A stretch of 60,965 nt of DNA from an uncultured Bacteroides sp. (GCA_900551445.1 URWA01000019.1:1-60965); one strand, 5' to 3'; positions 24,986 through 34,394 are shown, counted from the stretch's first letter. Program-made: numbers and translations. The notes: generated by a model from the letters alone, not told the origin.

Positions 24986-26629
24986 TCAGGCGTTTTTACG
25001 CTCCAATTCCTGCAGACTTTCCAGTTTCTTGGTCTCCAAAAACTCATAGATGCCACACAAGTGTTCCTTCACACGCTGGTGACCGAACTCATACACCTTC
25101 GTAACCAGCCCGTCCAAGAAATCACGGTCGTGCGATACCACAATCAGGGTGCCGTCGAAATCCATCAACGCCTGTTTCAGGATATCCTTCGTCTTCATGT
25201 CCAAGTGATTGGTCGGCTCGTCCAGAATCAAGAGGTTGACCGGCTCCAGCAACAGTTTAATCATGGCCAGACGGGTACGTTCTCCTCCCGACAACACCTT
25301 GACCTTCTTCATCGAGGCTTCCGGACTACCGAACATGAAGGCTCCCAGCAAGTCCCGGATTTTGTTGCGGATTTCTCCCTTGGCCACATCGTCAATGGTC
25401 TGAAACACCGTCAGGTTCTCGTCCAGCAACGAAGCCTGGTTCTGTGCAAAATACCCAATCTGCACGTTATGGCCCAGCGTCAGCGTACCTTCATAGTCTA
25501 TTTCATTCATGATGCACTTCACGAGGGTAGACTTACCTTCTCCGTTCTTTCCCACAAAAGCCACCTTGTCGCCCCGTTCAATGGTGAGGTTGGCATTCTT
25601 GAACACCACGTGGTTGCCATACGTCTTTCCCACTCCTTCCATGATGACCGGATAGTTTCCGCTGCGCGGTGAAGGAGGGAATTTCAAGCGCAAAGCCGAG
25701 GTATCTTCTTCGTCCACCTCGATCAGTTCCAGCTTCTCCAGCATCTTCACCCGGCTCTGCACCTGCAAGGTCTTGCTGTAAGTGCCCTTGAAACGTTCGA
25801 TGAAGTCTTTGGTCTCCTGAATCATCTTCTGCTGTTCCTCGTATTGCTTCATCTGCTGTTCACGGCGTTCCTTCCGCAGCACCAGATACTGGGAGTAATT
25901 CACCTTATAGTCGTAAATCCGTCCCATGGTCACTTCGATGGTACGGGTCGTGATGTTGTCCACAAACTTCCGGTCGTGGCTGATGACCACCACCGCCTTG
26001 GCACTGTTGATCAGGAAATCTTCCAACCATTGGATGGACTCGATGTCCAGGTGATTGGTCGGCTCGTCCAGCAGCAACACATCCGGATTCTGGAGCAGCA
26101 GCTTGGCCAGCTCGATGCGCATCCGCCACCCTCCGCTGAAATCGCTGGTCGGACGGTTGAAGTCTTCCCGCAGGAAGCCCAGTCCCAACAAAGCCTTCTC
26201 CACATCTTCCTCGAAATGTGTCATGTCGATGGCATAAAACTTCTCGCTCATCGAGGCCACTTTCTCTATCAGGGCCATATAAGAATCACTTTCATAGTCC
26301 GTCCGTGTGGCCAGTTCGTTGTTCATCCGCTCAATCTCTTCCTCCATCTCCTTCAGATGGGCAAAAGCCTGAGAGGCTTCTTCGAACACCGTCCGCCCGT
26401 CTTCTGTCATCAGGTGCTGCGGCAAATAGGCAATCACACAGTCCTTGGGGGCGGTCACTTTTCCCCGCGTAGGCTGGCGCACACCGGCCAGTATTTTCAG
26501 CAGCGTAGATTTGCCGGCTCCATTTTTTCCCATCAGGGCAATACGGTCTTTTTCGTTAATCTGAAAGTTCAGGTCACTAAACAAGGTGGTCCCTCCGAAT
26601 TCCACGGTCAGTCCATCTATACTAATCAT
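24986..26629 (-). CDS. ABC-F family ATPase (ribosome-associated)
   Basis: 547 residues with two ABC ATPase domains on one chain and no membrane segments. Walker A motifs GKNGAGKS (about 34) and GKNGEGKS (about 360), signatures SGGW and SGGE, Walker B LLLDEPTNHLD and LILDEPTNHLD. A long charged linker lies between them (about 230-320; KERREQQMKQYEEQQKMIQE). ABC-F proteins act on the ribosome; housekeeping types such as Uup or EttA resolve stalled translation, and others confer antibiotic resistance. Nothing here points to resistance. A -7 element TAATTTTG (minus; 26661-26668) lies 32 bp before the start. Confidence 0.9.
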   Translation of the reverse strand: MISIDGLTVEFGGTTLFSDLNFQINEKDRIALMGKNGAGKSTLLKILAGVRQPTRGKVTAPKDCVIAYLPQHLMTEDGRTVFEEASQAFAHLKEMEEEIERMNNELATRTDYESDSYMALIEKVASMSEKFYAIDMTHFEEDVEKALLGLGFLREDFNRPTSDFSGGWRMRIELAKLLLQNPDVLLLDEPTNHLDIESIQWLEDFLINSAKAVVVISHDRKFVDNITTRTIEVTMGRIYDYKVNYSQYLVLRKERREQQMKQYEEQQKMIQETKDFIERFKGTYSKTLQVQSRVKMLEKLELIEVDEEDTSALRLKFPPSPRSGNYPVIMEGVGKTYGNHVVFKNANLTIERGDKVAFVGKNGEGKSTLVKCIMNEIDYEGTLTLGHNVQIGYFAQNQASLLDENLTVFQTIDDVAKGEIRNKIRDLLGAFMFGSPEASMKKVKVLSGGERTRLAMIKLLLEPVNLLILDEPTNHLDMKTKDILKQALMDFDGTLIVVSHDRDFLDGLVTKVYEFGHQRVKEHLCGIYEFLETKKLESLQELERKNA

Positions 26630-26685
26630 ATTATGTAGGGTTTTAAATTTTTGAAAGGTGCAAAATTACAAAATTATGCGGATTA

Positions 26686-27642
26686 TTACTCATTCAAGGC
26701 GCCACAGTGCGGACAAATGCCTTTCGACCTCATCTTGGCACCACAGGCTCCACAGGCGTAGGGATAGCTGTTGGCCTTGCGCAAGCGCCGGACGCACCAC
26801 ACGGAATAGGCAATGAATGCCAAATATGCCAGATAAATCCACAAATATGTAAAGAATATATACAGAAAAATGCAGCAGGAAGCCAGCCCCAGCAGATAGA
26901 AGAAAGCCACTTCCATCGTCGTCTGATGGAACAAATCGTCCAGCAAGGCCACTCCCAGGAGTACGATGAGGAATACACACAACACGAACAATCCCAGCAC
27001 GAAAGGCAGGTCGAAGGGGTTCAGCGAAGGATCATAATAATACCGTTCCCAAGTTTCCGGCACGAAATGCTGCATGCTGTTATACAACGTGGCTGCCGCG
27101 GCCATCAACCACGACAGGGTAATGGGAAACACACTGTCGATGTCGTTCAGCCAGATAAGCTTAATCTGCTTGCGCCGCAAGGCACGGTACACGAAGCAGA
27201 GGAAGAACACAGCCAATACTAAAAAGAATGGCAGGGCATGGGAGTTGCTGAACAAGTGGATGCAACGGGAAATGGGGTCTACGGGGACGATGTGCGACAG
27301 CAACTGACGTTCGGGAACCCATCCGATGGTTTCCTGGTCGCGGGCCACTTTCACCCACACCGAGTCGCCTTCCATTTCTTTACGGGCGGTAATCTCGGCT
27401 ACCACCAGTTCATCGCCCTCCTTCACCGGAATGGAATCGAGCAACGGGAGCTGATGAAGCCAAAGCGTGTCGGCCGTGACCCGGAAATTGCTGTTCAAGG
27501 CATACGGACGTTCCCTGACCACCTTCACCACCGAATCGTTCGGATTTCCTTCTCCTGTGGAAGACAAGGAAGTGCGGTAATGGCAGGCCGTCACGCACAA
27601 CAGCAAACAAATCACCCCTAGAATATAACCCGCGTGTTTCAT
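26686..27642 (-). CDS. Lipoprotein-like membrane protein with SH3-like and zinc-ribbon ends
   Basis: 318 residues. A lipoprotein-type leader (CVTACHYR, Cys20) leads into an SH3-like segment (about 55-115; DSVWVKVARDQETIGWVPERQLLS), then five or six membrane helices (about 138-285), and finally a cytoplasmic-type zinc ribbon (ACGACGAKMRSKGICPHCGA). The mix of an exported bacterial SH3 and a C-terminal zinc ribbon is known in Bacteroidetes, but no function is assigned. Its ATG overlaps the U32 gene's stop by 4 bp, so the two are coupled. Confidence 0.75.
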   Translation of the reverse strand: MKHAGYILGVICLLLCVTACHYRTSLSSTGEGNPNDSVVKVVRERPYALNSNFRVTADTLWLHQLPLLDSIPVKEGDELVVAEITARKEMEGDSVWVKVARDQETIGWVPERQLLSHIVPVDPISRCIHLFSNSHALPFFLVLAVFFLCFVYRALRRKQIKLIWLNDIDSVFPITLSWLMAAAATLYNSMQHFVPETWERYYYDPSLNPFDLPFVLGLFVLCVFLIVLLGVALLDDLFHQTTMEVAFFYLLGLASCCIFLYIFFTYLWIYLAYLAFIAYSVWCVRRLRKANSYPYACGACGAKMRSKGICPHCGALNE

Positions 27643-29480
27643 TCTGACTTCTGATTATCCAATGACACTTTCATCTGACAGACTTTACAGTCGAAATCCA
27701 AGCGGAATCGCCGTCCGTCCGTACTTACCAGATAGTAAGGTTCCTTGTAGGGCGATTTCACCTTATGATGTACCGGACACCAGCCCATGCTGTAGCGCAG
27801 GCAATGCTTGCAGAACATCAGCACGGCATCGGTCCGTGGTTCTTTCTCAAAAGCAGGTTCGATGCGCTTCACCCCGTGGTCGTGATAGAAGGCCTGTGCC
27901 TTCGTATTCATCACATTGCCCAAATAGGTCAGGTCGCCCACGATAAACGCATGCGTGGTTTTCGGGAAGCGTACCCTTTCCTGCGGATAGTTGATGCGGC
28001 GGGCTTCCAGCAGCTTTTCCACCGCATTGCGGCGCAAATCGGCCAAGGCAGAAGAAGGTACGAACCAGTCTGCCGACAAGGAGATGTCCAATTTCTCCAG
28101 CTCAAACGGGGTGTTGCCCAACTTGCCCAACTGGTTCTTCAGATTTTCGGCCTGAGGGGTACGTGCCAGTGTCTTTTCTGCCGGCAGCGTCACGCTGATG
28201 CAGTTATCGTCTTCATCGGTCAGGGTCAGGGTAAACCCGAAGTTGTTCTCTTCGAACAGCATGGATACGGCTATCTTACGTTCGGCCGACTTTTTCTGCA
28301 TCACCCGTTCAAACTCCTGGTCGAAGTTGCGGTAGATTTTGGTTTTCGGACGCAGGCGGGGCATCTCCTGCGGATAGAGTTTGTTGTTTTCCACCCGGTT
28401 CACCCGGAAACCGTGCAGCTTGCCTTGCTCATCCAAATAGCAGAGTCCGTCACCGTTGCTGAAAGGTTTCACTCCGGCCACCGTGAAATAGTTGCCGCGC
28501 ACTTCTTTCACCACGCCCATTTCCTCGCCCAACGACTTCGGCGTATGGAAAGAGAAAATATCCGGCGTACGCCCGTGCAGGAAGTAATCGGTAAATCCCC
28601 GGCTGAAACTCTTGTCCAGCTGCGGACGGAAAGCCAGACGGACGGTACCGGACGAAGCCCGCACGTATTCTTTCCGGCGCTTCAGGATGGCATCCAGTTT
28701 CTGACGGTAATAGGCGGTCACATTCTTCACGTAGGCCACGTCCTTCAAACGGCCCTCAATCTTCAGCGAAGAGGCGCCCGCATCCAGCAAGGCTTCCAGG
28801 TTATCGCTCTGGTTCATGTCTTTCAGCGACAGCAGGTGCTTGCCGCGGGCAATCGTTTTCCCGTCCGCATCCACCATGTCGAAGCTCAGGCGGCAGAACT
28901 GTGCACACTCTCCACGGTTGGCACTGCGGCCGAAACATGCCTGACTCACGTAGCACTGTCCGCTGTAGCTCACGCACAAGGCACCGTGTACGAATACCTC
29001 CAGCGGCGTATCCGGACAGGCGGCATGAATCTTTGCAATCTCGTCCAGCGTCAACTCACGGGCCAATACCACTTGACGGAAACCGGCCTCGGCCAGAAAT
29101 TTCACTTTCTGCGGCGTACGGTTGTCCATCTGCGTACTGGCATGCAGCGGAATCGGGGGCAGATTCAGGCGGGTGATTCCCATGTCTTGTACGATGAGGG
29201 CATCCACCCCCACCCGGTACAAATCCCAAATCATTTTCTCGGTATCTGCCAGTTCTTCTTCCTTCAGGATGGTATTGACAGTCACGTAGATGCGTACGCG
29301 ATACAAATGGGCATAACGCACCAGGGCCTCAATGTCTTCCAATGAGTTGCCGGCAGCGGCACGTGCGCCGAAACGCGGGGCACCGATATATACCGCATCG
29401 GCCCCGTGGTTGATAGCTTCCATGCCGCACTCCAGGTTCTTGGCCGGGGCAAGCAGTTCGATAGGACGTTGTCTGATCAT
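27639..29480 (-). CDS. U32 family protein, RlhA-like (23S rRNA hydroxylation or collagenase-like)
   Basis: 613 residues. The N-terminal U32 barrel (about 8-330) has ELLAPAKNLECGMEAINHGADAVY and the family signature CVSYSGQCYVSQACFGRSANRGECAQFCR with clustered cysteines. A DUF3656-like domain follows, and the C-terminus has two CxxC-type pairs (FCKHCLRYSMGWCP, DCKVCQMK). Long U32 proteins of this type correspond to E. coli RlhA, which with U32 relatives makes 5-hydroxycytidine in 23S rRNA. They are often labelled collagenase-like peptidases. The cysteines suggest an Fe-S cluster. It lies 2 bp after metA. Confidence 0.88.
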   Translation of the reverse strand: MIRQRPIELLAPAKNLECGMEAINHGADAVYIGAPRFGARAAAGNSLEDIEALVRYAHLYRVRIYVTVNTILKEEELADTEKMIWDLYRVGVDALIVQDMGITRLNLPPIPLHASTQMDNRTPQKVKFLAEAGFRQVVLARELTLDEIAKIHAACPDTPLEVFVHGALCVSYSGQCYVSQACFGRSANRGECAQFCRLSFDMVDADGKTIARGKHLLSLKDMNQSDNLEALLDAGASSLKIEGRLKDVAYVKNVTAYYRQKLDAILKRRKEYVRASSGTVRLAFRPQLDKSFSRGFTDYFLHGRTPDIFSFHTPKSLGEEMGVVKEVRGNYFTVAGVKPFSNGDGLCYLDEQGKLHGFRVNRVENNKLYPQEMPRLRPKTKIYRNFDQEFERVMQKKSAERKIAVSMLFEENNFGFTLTLTDEDDNCISVTLPAEKTLARTPQAENLKNQLGKLGNTPFELEKLDISLSADWFVPSSALADLRRNAVEKLLEARRINYPQERVRFPKTTHAFIVGDLTYLGNVMNTKAQAFYHDHGVKRIEPAFEKEPRTDAVLMFCKHCLRYSMGWCPVHHKVKSPYKEPYYLVSTDGRRFRLDFDCKVCQMKVSLDNQKSE

Positions 29481-29482
29481 TC

Positions 29483-30406
29483 TTATTTTATCTGGTTGAT
29501 ATCGTAAGGAGTTTCTTGGTACACATAATAGTTCATCCAGTTGGAGAACAACAGGTTGGCCACGCTCCGCCAGCGCACCAGCGGTCCTTTTTCCGGATCG
29601 TTGTCGCGGTAGTAATTGCGTGGCATTTCAATGGGCAGGCCTTTGCCCAGGTCACGGCGGTATTCCGTATCCAGCGTATAAGGAGAATATTCCGAATGGC
29701 CGGTCACGAAAAACTCACGTCCGCCGCGGGCCATCACGATGTGTACACCCGACTCGGGCGACTCGGAAATAATCTGCAGGTCCTTGCATTTTTCAATGTC
29801 TTCCCGGCGGACTTCGGTGTGACGGCTATGAGGTACATAGAACACGTCGTCGAATCCACGGAAGATGGGCAGATGCTCGAAGCCCTTGCAGATGTGGTGT
29901 TCAAAGATGCCGAACATCTTCTTGTCCAACGGATACTTCGGGATGCCGTAATGATAATACAAGCCGGCCTGTGCCGCCCAGCAGATATAGAACGTGGAGG
30001 TGACATGGGTACGGGTCCATTCAAAAATATCCGTCACCTCGTCCCAGTAGTTGACATCTTCAAAATCCAGGTGTTCCACCGGGGCTCCGGTAATAATCAT
30101 TCCGTCGAACTTTTCGTTTCTCATCAGTTCAAAATCACGATAGAACGCTTTCATGTGCTCCACCGGTGTATTCTTTGAAGTATGGCTTTTCAGCTTCATC
30201 AGGCTCACCTCAATCTGCAGAGGGGAGTTGGACAACAAACGGATTAAGTCGGTTTCTGTCGTTATTTTAAGTGGCATAAGGTTGAGTACGACAATCTTCA
30301 ACGGACGGATGTCCTGCGAGCTGGCCCGCGAATTGTCTATCACGAAAATATTCTCTTGCTTCAACAACTCGATTGCAGGCAGTTTATCGGGTAAATTTAA
30401 TGGCAT
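29483..30406 (-). CDS. metA: Homoserine O-acyltransferase (MetA family, predicted acetyl-specific)
   Basis: 307 residues from ATG 30406 (MPLNLPDKLPAIELL), the conserved MetA N-terminus; a start at 30436 adds ten unconserved residues. It activates homoserine, the first committed step of methionine synthesis. The nucleophile Cys142 is in YICWAAQAGLYYHYG, and His-rich HSRHTEVR follows. At position 111 the sequence has Glu (GAPVEHLDF), where E. coli MetA has Gly. This Glu/Gly switch is known to select acetyl-CoA over succinyl-CoA, so O-acetylhomoserine is the predicted product despite the usual succinyltransferase label. Confidence 0.93.
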   Translation of the reverse strand: MPLNLPDKLPAIELLKQENIFVIDNSRASSQDIRPLKIVVLNLMPLKITTETDLIRLLSNSPLQIEVSLMKLKSHTSKNTPVEHMKAFYRDFELMRNEKFDGMIITGAPVEHLDFEDVNYWDEVTDIFEWTRTHVTSTFYICWAAQAGLYYHYGIPKYPLDKKMFGIFEHHICKGFEHLPIFRGFDDVFYVPHSRHTEVRREDIEKCKDLQIISESPESGVHIVMARGGREFFVTGHSEYSPYTLDTEYRRDLGKGLPIEMPRNYYRDNDPEKGPLVRWRSVANLLFSNWMNYYVYQETPYDINQIK

Positions 30407-30440
30407 ATTGCTGTGTTTCTGTTTATTTTCTATCAAAGGG

Positions 30441-30448
30441 CAAAGTTA
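30441..30448 (-). promoter_or_regulatory. -7 promoter element of metA
   Basis: CAAAGTTA on the plus strand gives TAACTTTG on the minus strand, 34 bp before the metA ATG. No clear -33 TTTG at the usual distance. Confidence 0.5.
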
Positions 30449-30535
30449 ATAATTCGGCACGGATTACGGGGAAGAGCCGTCCATCTTTTTTTGCCCTTAT
30501 CATTTTTTAAACCCGCCGGCATCCTCCGGCCAATC

Positions 30536-31426
30536 TCATTCTCCCCCGTTTCCGACCGTCTTCTGCAAAAAATCGGCGAATGCCAGCGCCGACTTTTTCC
30601 GGTAGTTTCCCTGCGCCCAGAACAGACAACCTTCCGAGGTCAGCTTGTCGGCACACAAGATGGGAATCTGCACCAGATCTTCCTCTCCCCGCACGGCAGC
30701 CTGCGTCAGGATAGTAGCCCAATAGCCTTCTCGCAAGGTATGAATAATGGTATGCACGTCGTTCATTTCCACGCCCACCGTCAGTTCCAGCCGATGGGTC
30801 CGGCAAAGTTCGTCCACCTTTTTCCGGGTGGCAAAACCTTGCCCCGGCAGCACCAGCGGAGTTTCGGACAACCGTTTCAGGGTAATGGAAGAAAGTCCGG
30901 CCAACGGATGCGAGCGATGCACGATGAAGCGGAGCCGGGAAGAGAACAACGACAGGGTTTCAAACCCTTCCGACGTGCCTTCCGGCTTGAAAGACAATAC
31001 AAAGTCCAGGTGATTGGCCTCCAGCTCTTCCAACAGTTCTTCCGAGGTGGCGAAACTGATATCCACCTTGACCTTCGGATAGGTTTTCGTGAAGCGGCCC
31101 AATGCGGTAATCAGCAAGGGGCTCATGCTATAAGTCACCCCGATGTGAAGCACCCCCGTCTCTATCCCTTTCAAGTCGCGGATAATCTGTTTCCCGTCTT
31201 CCGCATCGTAAAGGGCCTTTGCCGCATAAGGCAAAAAAGCCAGTCCGGCTTCCGTAGGGACCACCCGCTTCCCGATGCGGTCGAAAAGCAAGACGTCCAA
31301 TTCTTCTTCCAGCTGCTTAATCTGCTGGGAAAGTGTACTCTGCGAGATAAACAACACACGTGCCGCCTCCGAAAAATTCTGCAATTCGCAGGCCGCTTTA
31401 AAATATTTCAACTGACGAAGTTCCAT
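30536..31426 (-). CDS. LysR-family transcription regulator
   Basis: 296 residues: an N-terminal helix-turn-helix (about 18-37; FSEAARVLFISQSTLSQQIKQLEEEL) and a periplasmic-binding-like effector domain (about 90-290; GVLHIGVTYSMSPLL). It is divergent from the propeller/flavodoxin/catalase genes across 103 bp, the usual LysR arrangement, so it probably controls them. It resembles CynR/CbbR-like members. The disulfide-forming cysteine spacing of OxyR is not evident, so peroxide sensing is not claimed. Effector unknown. Confidence 0.85.
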   Translation of the reverse strand: MELRQLKYFKAACELQNFSEAARVLFISQSTLSQQIKQLEEELDVLLFDRIGKRVVPTEAGLAFLPYAAKALYDAEDGKQIIRDLKGIETGVLHIGVTYSMSPLLITALGRFTKTYPKVKVDISFATSEELLEELEANHLDFVLSFKPEGTSEGFETLSLFSSRLRFIVHRSHPLAGLSSITLKRLSETPLVLPGQGFATRKKVDELCRTHRLELTVGVEMNDVHTIIHTLREGYWATILTQAAVRGEEDLVQIPILCADKLTSEGCLFWAQGNYRKKSALAFADFLQKTVGNGGE

Positions 31427-31472
31427 TTCTTATCGTTTCTGCCTATGAATGTTATCGGAAAAATGAGTGCTA

Positions 31473-31508
31473 CAAATATAGAAAATATTTGGCTCGCATT
31501 TAACTTTG
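31473..31508. promoter_or_regulatory. Divergent promoter elements, LysR gene and propeller operon
   Basis: Minus strand TATATTTG (31473-31480) faces the LysR gene, and plus strand TAACTTTG (31501-31508) lies 21 bp before ATG 31530. Both fit TAnnTTTG. A LysR binding site (T-N11-A) would be expected between or over them, but no single convincing dyad stands out. Confidence 0.5.
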
Positions 31509-31529
31509 TCAAAAAATAAACGTAAAAAG

Positions 31530-32438
31530 ATGAAAAAGATTCTCAGTGCAATGTTTGTTTGCTTGTCGATGGGGGTATCGGCGCAAACTGTAAAAGGTGT
31601 AGTAAACGAAGGACTTCGTTATTGTGAAAGTACGTATCCCTACCAGGGAGGTATCCTGGTGGCCAACTTCGGTACCGCCGAACTGAATCCGCTGAACACG
31701 GAAGGAAAAGGATACATCGCATTTTATAAGGACGGAAAGACCCAGGTCATGGTTCCGGCCGACGGCAATCTGTCGGCTCCCAAAGGAATGTTCATTCGTC
31801 AGGACTACCTGTATGTATGTGATGTGAACAAGATTGTGGTGTATCACCTGACCGACAAGGTGGAAAAGCCGAAAGTCATTTCCCTGCCCGAAGGCAACCT
31901 GTTTGTCAACGACCTGGCAGCCGACGGAAACTATCTGTATGCTTCAGTGACCAACACCGACCGTATTTTCCGCCTGGACATCAGCAATCCGGCCCAGCCG
32001 GGACAGCCTGAAGAATGGCTGCAAATCAGCGGACCGAACGGACTGCTCGTGCGTGACGGAATGATGTATGTGGCTTCTTATCCGGCCGACGGAGTGACCA
32101 AGGAAGCCAACGTGATTTACCGCATCGACAACCTGAAGCAGCCCGTGGCCCGCAAACTGACGGAAGTGACCGGACAATACGACGGCATCGCTTTCTCTTC
32201 CGACGGAAAATCGCTGATTGTCACCAACTGGACACCGGCCCAACTGAGTCGCATCGACCTGGCCAGCGGAAAAATGTCTCCTCTGCCCTTGAAACTGGAA
32301 CAGCCGCTGATTGGTCCGGCCGACATTACCGTAAAAGACGGCTTTATCTACATCCCCGACCTGCCCAACAGCCGGGTGGTGGTTGTAAAGGAATCTTGTT
32401 GCTGCAAATCCCATGAAAGCCACTGTCCTGTATTATAG
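31530..32438 (+). CDS. Exported SMP-30/gluconolactonase-like beta-propeller
   Basis: 302 residues from ATG 31530, which gives a signal peptide (MKKILSAMFVCLSMGVSAQ); a TTG at 31506 adds a charged extension. The body shows propeller repeats (GGILVANFGTAELNPL, YLYVCDVNKIVVYHL, NLFVNDLAADGNYLYAS, FIYIPDLPNSRVVVV), as in SMP-30/NHL-type proteins. Activity unknown. The reading frame ends with an unusual tail ESCCCKSHESHC, and its last 26 bp overlap the flavodoxin-like gene. The cysteine tail could bind metal or simply reflect the overlap. Confidence 0.7.
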   Translation: MKKILSAMFVCLSMGVSAQTVKGVVNEGLRYCESTYPYQGGILVANFGTAELNPLNTEGKGYIAFYKDGKTQVMVPADGNLSAPKGMFIRQDYLYVCDVNKIVVYHLTDKVEKPKVISLPEGNLFVNDLAADGNYLYASVTNTDRIFRLDISNPAQPGQPEEWLQISGPNGLLVRDGMMYVASYPADGVTKEANVIYRIDNLKQPVARKLTEVTGQYDGIAFSSDGKSLIVTNWTPAQLSRIDLASGKMSPLPLKLEQPLIGPADITVKDGFIYIPDLPNSRVVVVKESCCCKSHESHCPVL

Positions 32439-32835
32439 CCACAAAGGAAAGACAGCCTTTTTCGCCAGAGAAATCGCTATGTATCTCTGGTCGAAAGGGC
32501 TGCATGTCAGCCTGTGCGCGATCTCCGATTTCGACCCTCAGAAACTGGCAGAAACGGATTTCCTGCTGTCGGGATGCTGGACCTGCGGCTGTTTCGTCGT
32601 CGGACAGCACCCGCACCGGCAATGGAAAGCCTGCAGCCGACGAATGGCAGGACAAGTGCCTTCTCATCGCACGCTGCTTTTCACTACGTATAAATTCAGG
32701 ACAGGAAGCATGCTCCGGAACATGAAGAAAACCTTGCGTATTTCCCGGAAAGCCTCTGTACCTTTCCTGCAATCCAAAAACGGCTTGCTGACCGACTCAG
32801 ACAAACAAATCCTGGACCGGTTCATCACCGTATAA
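32413..32835 (+). CDS. Flavodoxin-like protein
   Basis: 140 residues beginning MKATVLYYSHKGKTAFFARE, the FMN phosphate-binding loop of flavodoxin folds (YYSHKGKT). SGCWTCGCFVVGQHP sits where the second FMN loop would be. Probably a redox carrier or small reductase. It starts inside the end of the propeller gene and precedes katA by 40 bp, so the three may share a transcript and a stress-related role. Confidence 0.7.
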   Translation: MKATVLYYSHKGKTAFFAREIAMYLWSKGLHVSLCAISDFDPQKLAETDFLLSGCWTCGCFVVGQHPHRQWKACSRRMAGQVPSHRTLLFTTYKFRTGSMLRNMKKTLRISRKASVPFLQSKNGLLTDSDKQILDRFITV

Positions 32836-32875
32836 CTCCTTCTTAATCTATTATTAAATCACTAATGTAATGCTT

Positions 32876-34330
32876 ATGGAAAAAAAGAAACTTACCAGTG
32901 CCTCAGGCGCACCCGTAGCCGACAACCAGAATGTGGCTACCGCAGGACGAAGAGGCCCGATGCTTTTACAGGATGTGTGGTTTCTCGAAAAACTGGCACA
33001 TTTTGACCGCGAAGTGATTCCCGAACGGCGCATGCACGCCAAAGGCTCGGGAGCGTTTGGAAAATTTACGGTCACGCACGATATCACGGCCTACACCAAG
33101 GCGGCCATCTTTTCACAAGTAGGAAAGGAAACGGAACTGTTTGTCCGCTTTTCTACGGTGGCCGGTGAACGTGGGGCGGCAGATGCGGAACGTGACATCC
33201 GTGGCTTCGCCATCAAATTCTATACCGAAGAAGGCAACTGGGACTTGGTGGGAAACAACACGCCGGTGTTCTTCCTGCGCGACCCGCTGAAATTCCCCGA
33301 CTTGAACCATGCGGTGAAACGGGACCCGCGTACAAACATGCGCAGCCCGCGCAACAACTGGGACTTCTGGACTTCGCTGCCCGAAGCCCTGCACCAGGTG
33401 ACCATCACCATGAGTGACCGCGGTATTCCGGCTTCGTACCGCCACATGCACGGCTATGGCAGCCACACGTTCTCCCTGATCAATGCGGAAGGGAAACGTA
33501 CGTGGGTCAAATTCCACCTGCACACCCAGCAGGGCATCCGTAACCTGACCGATGCGGAAGCGGAAGCGATTATCGCAAAAGACCGGGAAAGCCACCAGCG
33601 CGACCTCTACGAAAGCATTGAAAAAGGCGACTTCCCGAAATGGACGATGTACATCCAGCTGATGACGGAAGAACAGGCCAAAGCGTGTCCGTTCAACCCC
33701 TTCGACCTGACCAAAGTCTGGTCGCAAAAGGAATATCCGCTGATAGAGGTGGGGGTGCTCGAACTGAACCGCAACCCGGAGAATTATTTCGCCGACGTGG
33801 AACAGGCGGCTTTCAATCCGGCCAACGTGGTGCCGGGTATCAGCTTCTCGCCCGACCGCATGCTGCAGGGCCGTCTCTTCTCTTACGGTGACACGCAGCG
33901 TTACCGCCTGGGCGTCAACCACCACCAGATTCCAGTCAACCGGAGCCGTTGTCCTTTCCTGAACATGTACCACCGCGACGGACAGATGCGCGTGGACGGC
34001 AACCACGGTTCGACCTTGGGCTATGAACCCAACAGCTACGGAGAATGGCAGCAGCAGGGCGAATACAAGGAACCGCCTCTGGAACTGGACGGCGCGGCTT
34101 ATCAGTGGGATTACCGGGAAGACGACGCGGACTACTATTCTCAGCCTCGTGCCCTGTTCCGCCTGATGACACCTGCCCAGCAACAGGTGCTCTTTGAGAA
34201 TACGGCCAGAGCCATGGGAGACATTCCGGAAGAAATCAAGCTCCGCCACATCCGGAACTGCATGCAGGCGGATGAAAACTACGGTAAGGGAGTGGCACAG
34301 GCCCTTCACATTCCGTTGGACAGAATTTAA
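32876..34330 (+). CDS. katA: Monofunctional haem catalase, small-subunit clade
   Basis: 484 residues from ATG 32876 (MEKKKLTSASGAPVADNQN); a start two codons upstream is also possible. It breaks down hydrogen peroxide. Catalytic His54 is in RMHAKGSGAFG, Asn near 127 in VGNNTPVFFLRDP, and the proximal haem Tyr in RLFSYGDTQRYRLG. The length is typical of small-subunit, NADPH-binding (clade 3) catalases. Such KatA enzymes underlie oxygen tolerance in several Bacteroides. The divergent LysR gene may regulate it along with the two genes before it. Confidence 0.97.
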   Translation: MEKKKLTSASGAPVADNQNVATAGRRGPMLLQDVWFLEKLAHFDREVIPERRMHAKGSGAFGKFTVTHDITAYTKAAIFSQVGKETELFVRFSTVAGERGAADAERDIRGFAIKFYTEEGNWDLVGNNTPVFFLRDPLKFPDLNHAVKRDPRTNMRSPRNNWDFWTSLPEALHQVTITMSDRGIPASYRHMHGYGSHTFSLINAEGKRTWVKFHLHTQQGIRNLTDAEAEAIIAKDRESHQRDLYESIEKGDFPKWTMYIQLMTEEQAKACPFNPFDLTKVWSQKEYPLIEVGVLELNRNPENYFADVEQAAFNPANVVPGISFSPDRMLQGRLFSYGDTQRYRLGVNHHQIPVNRSRCPFLNMYHRDGQMRVDGNHGSTLGYEPNSYGEWQQQGEYKEPPLELDGAAYQWDYREDDADYYSQPRALFRLMTPAQQQVLFENTARAMGDIPEEIKLRHIRNCMQADENYGKGVAQALHIPLDRI

Positions 34331-34344
34331 GGTATTTCCCGGCT

Positions 34345-34379
34345 GTTTCAGGGAAAGGCCAGCCGCTTTTCCCTGAAAC
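34345..34379 (+). terminator. Hairpin after katA
   Basis: GTTTCAGGGAAA (34345-34356) pairs with TTTCCCTGAAAC (34368-34379) 14 bp after the katA stop. No T-run follows, so it may protect the mRNA end or work with the stronger terminator at 34498. Confidence 0.5.
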
Positions 34380-34394
34380 ACTGGAATCTATTTT

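Noticed and set aside
30536..31426. OxyR
   Set aside because: Proximity to catalase suggests it, but the regulatory cysteine pair is not evident and the protein looks like a general LysR member.
34345..34379. Hairpin after katA as the only terminator
   Set aside because: It has no T-run; the hairpin at 34498-34534 is the stronger terminator.
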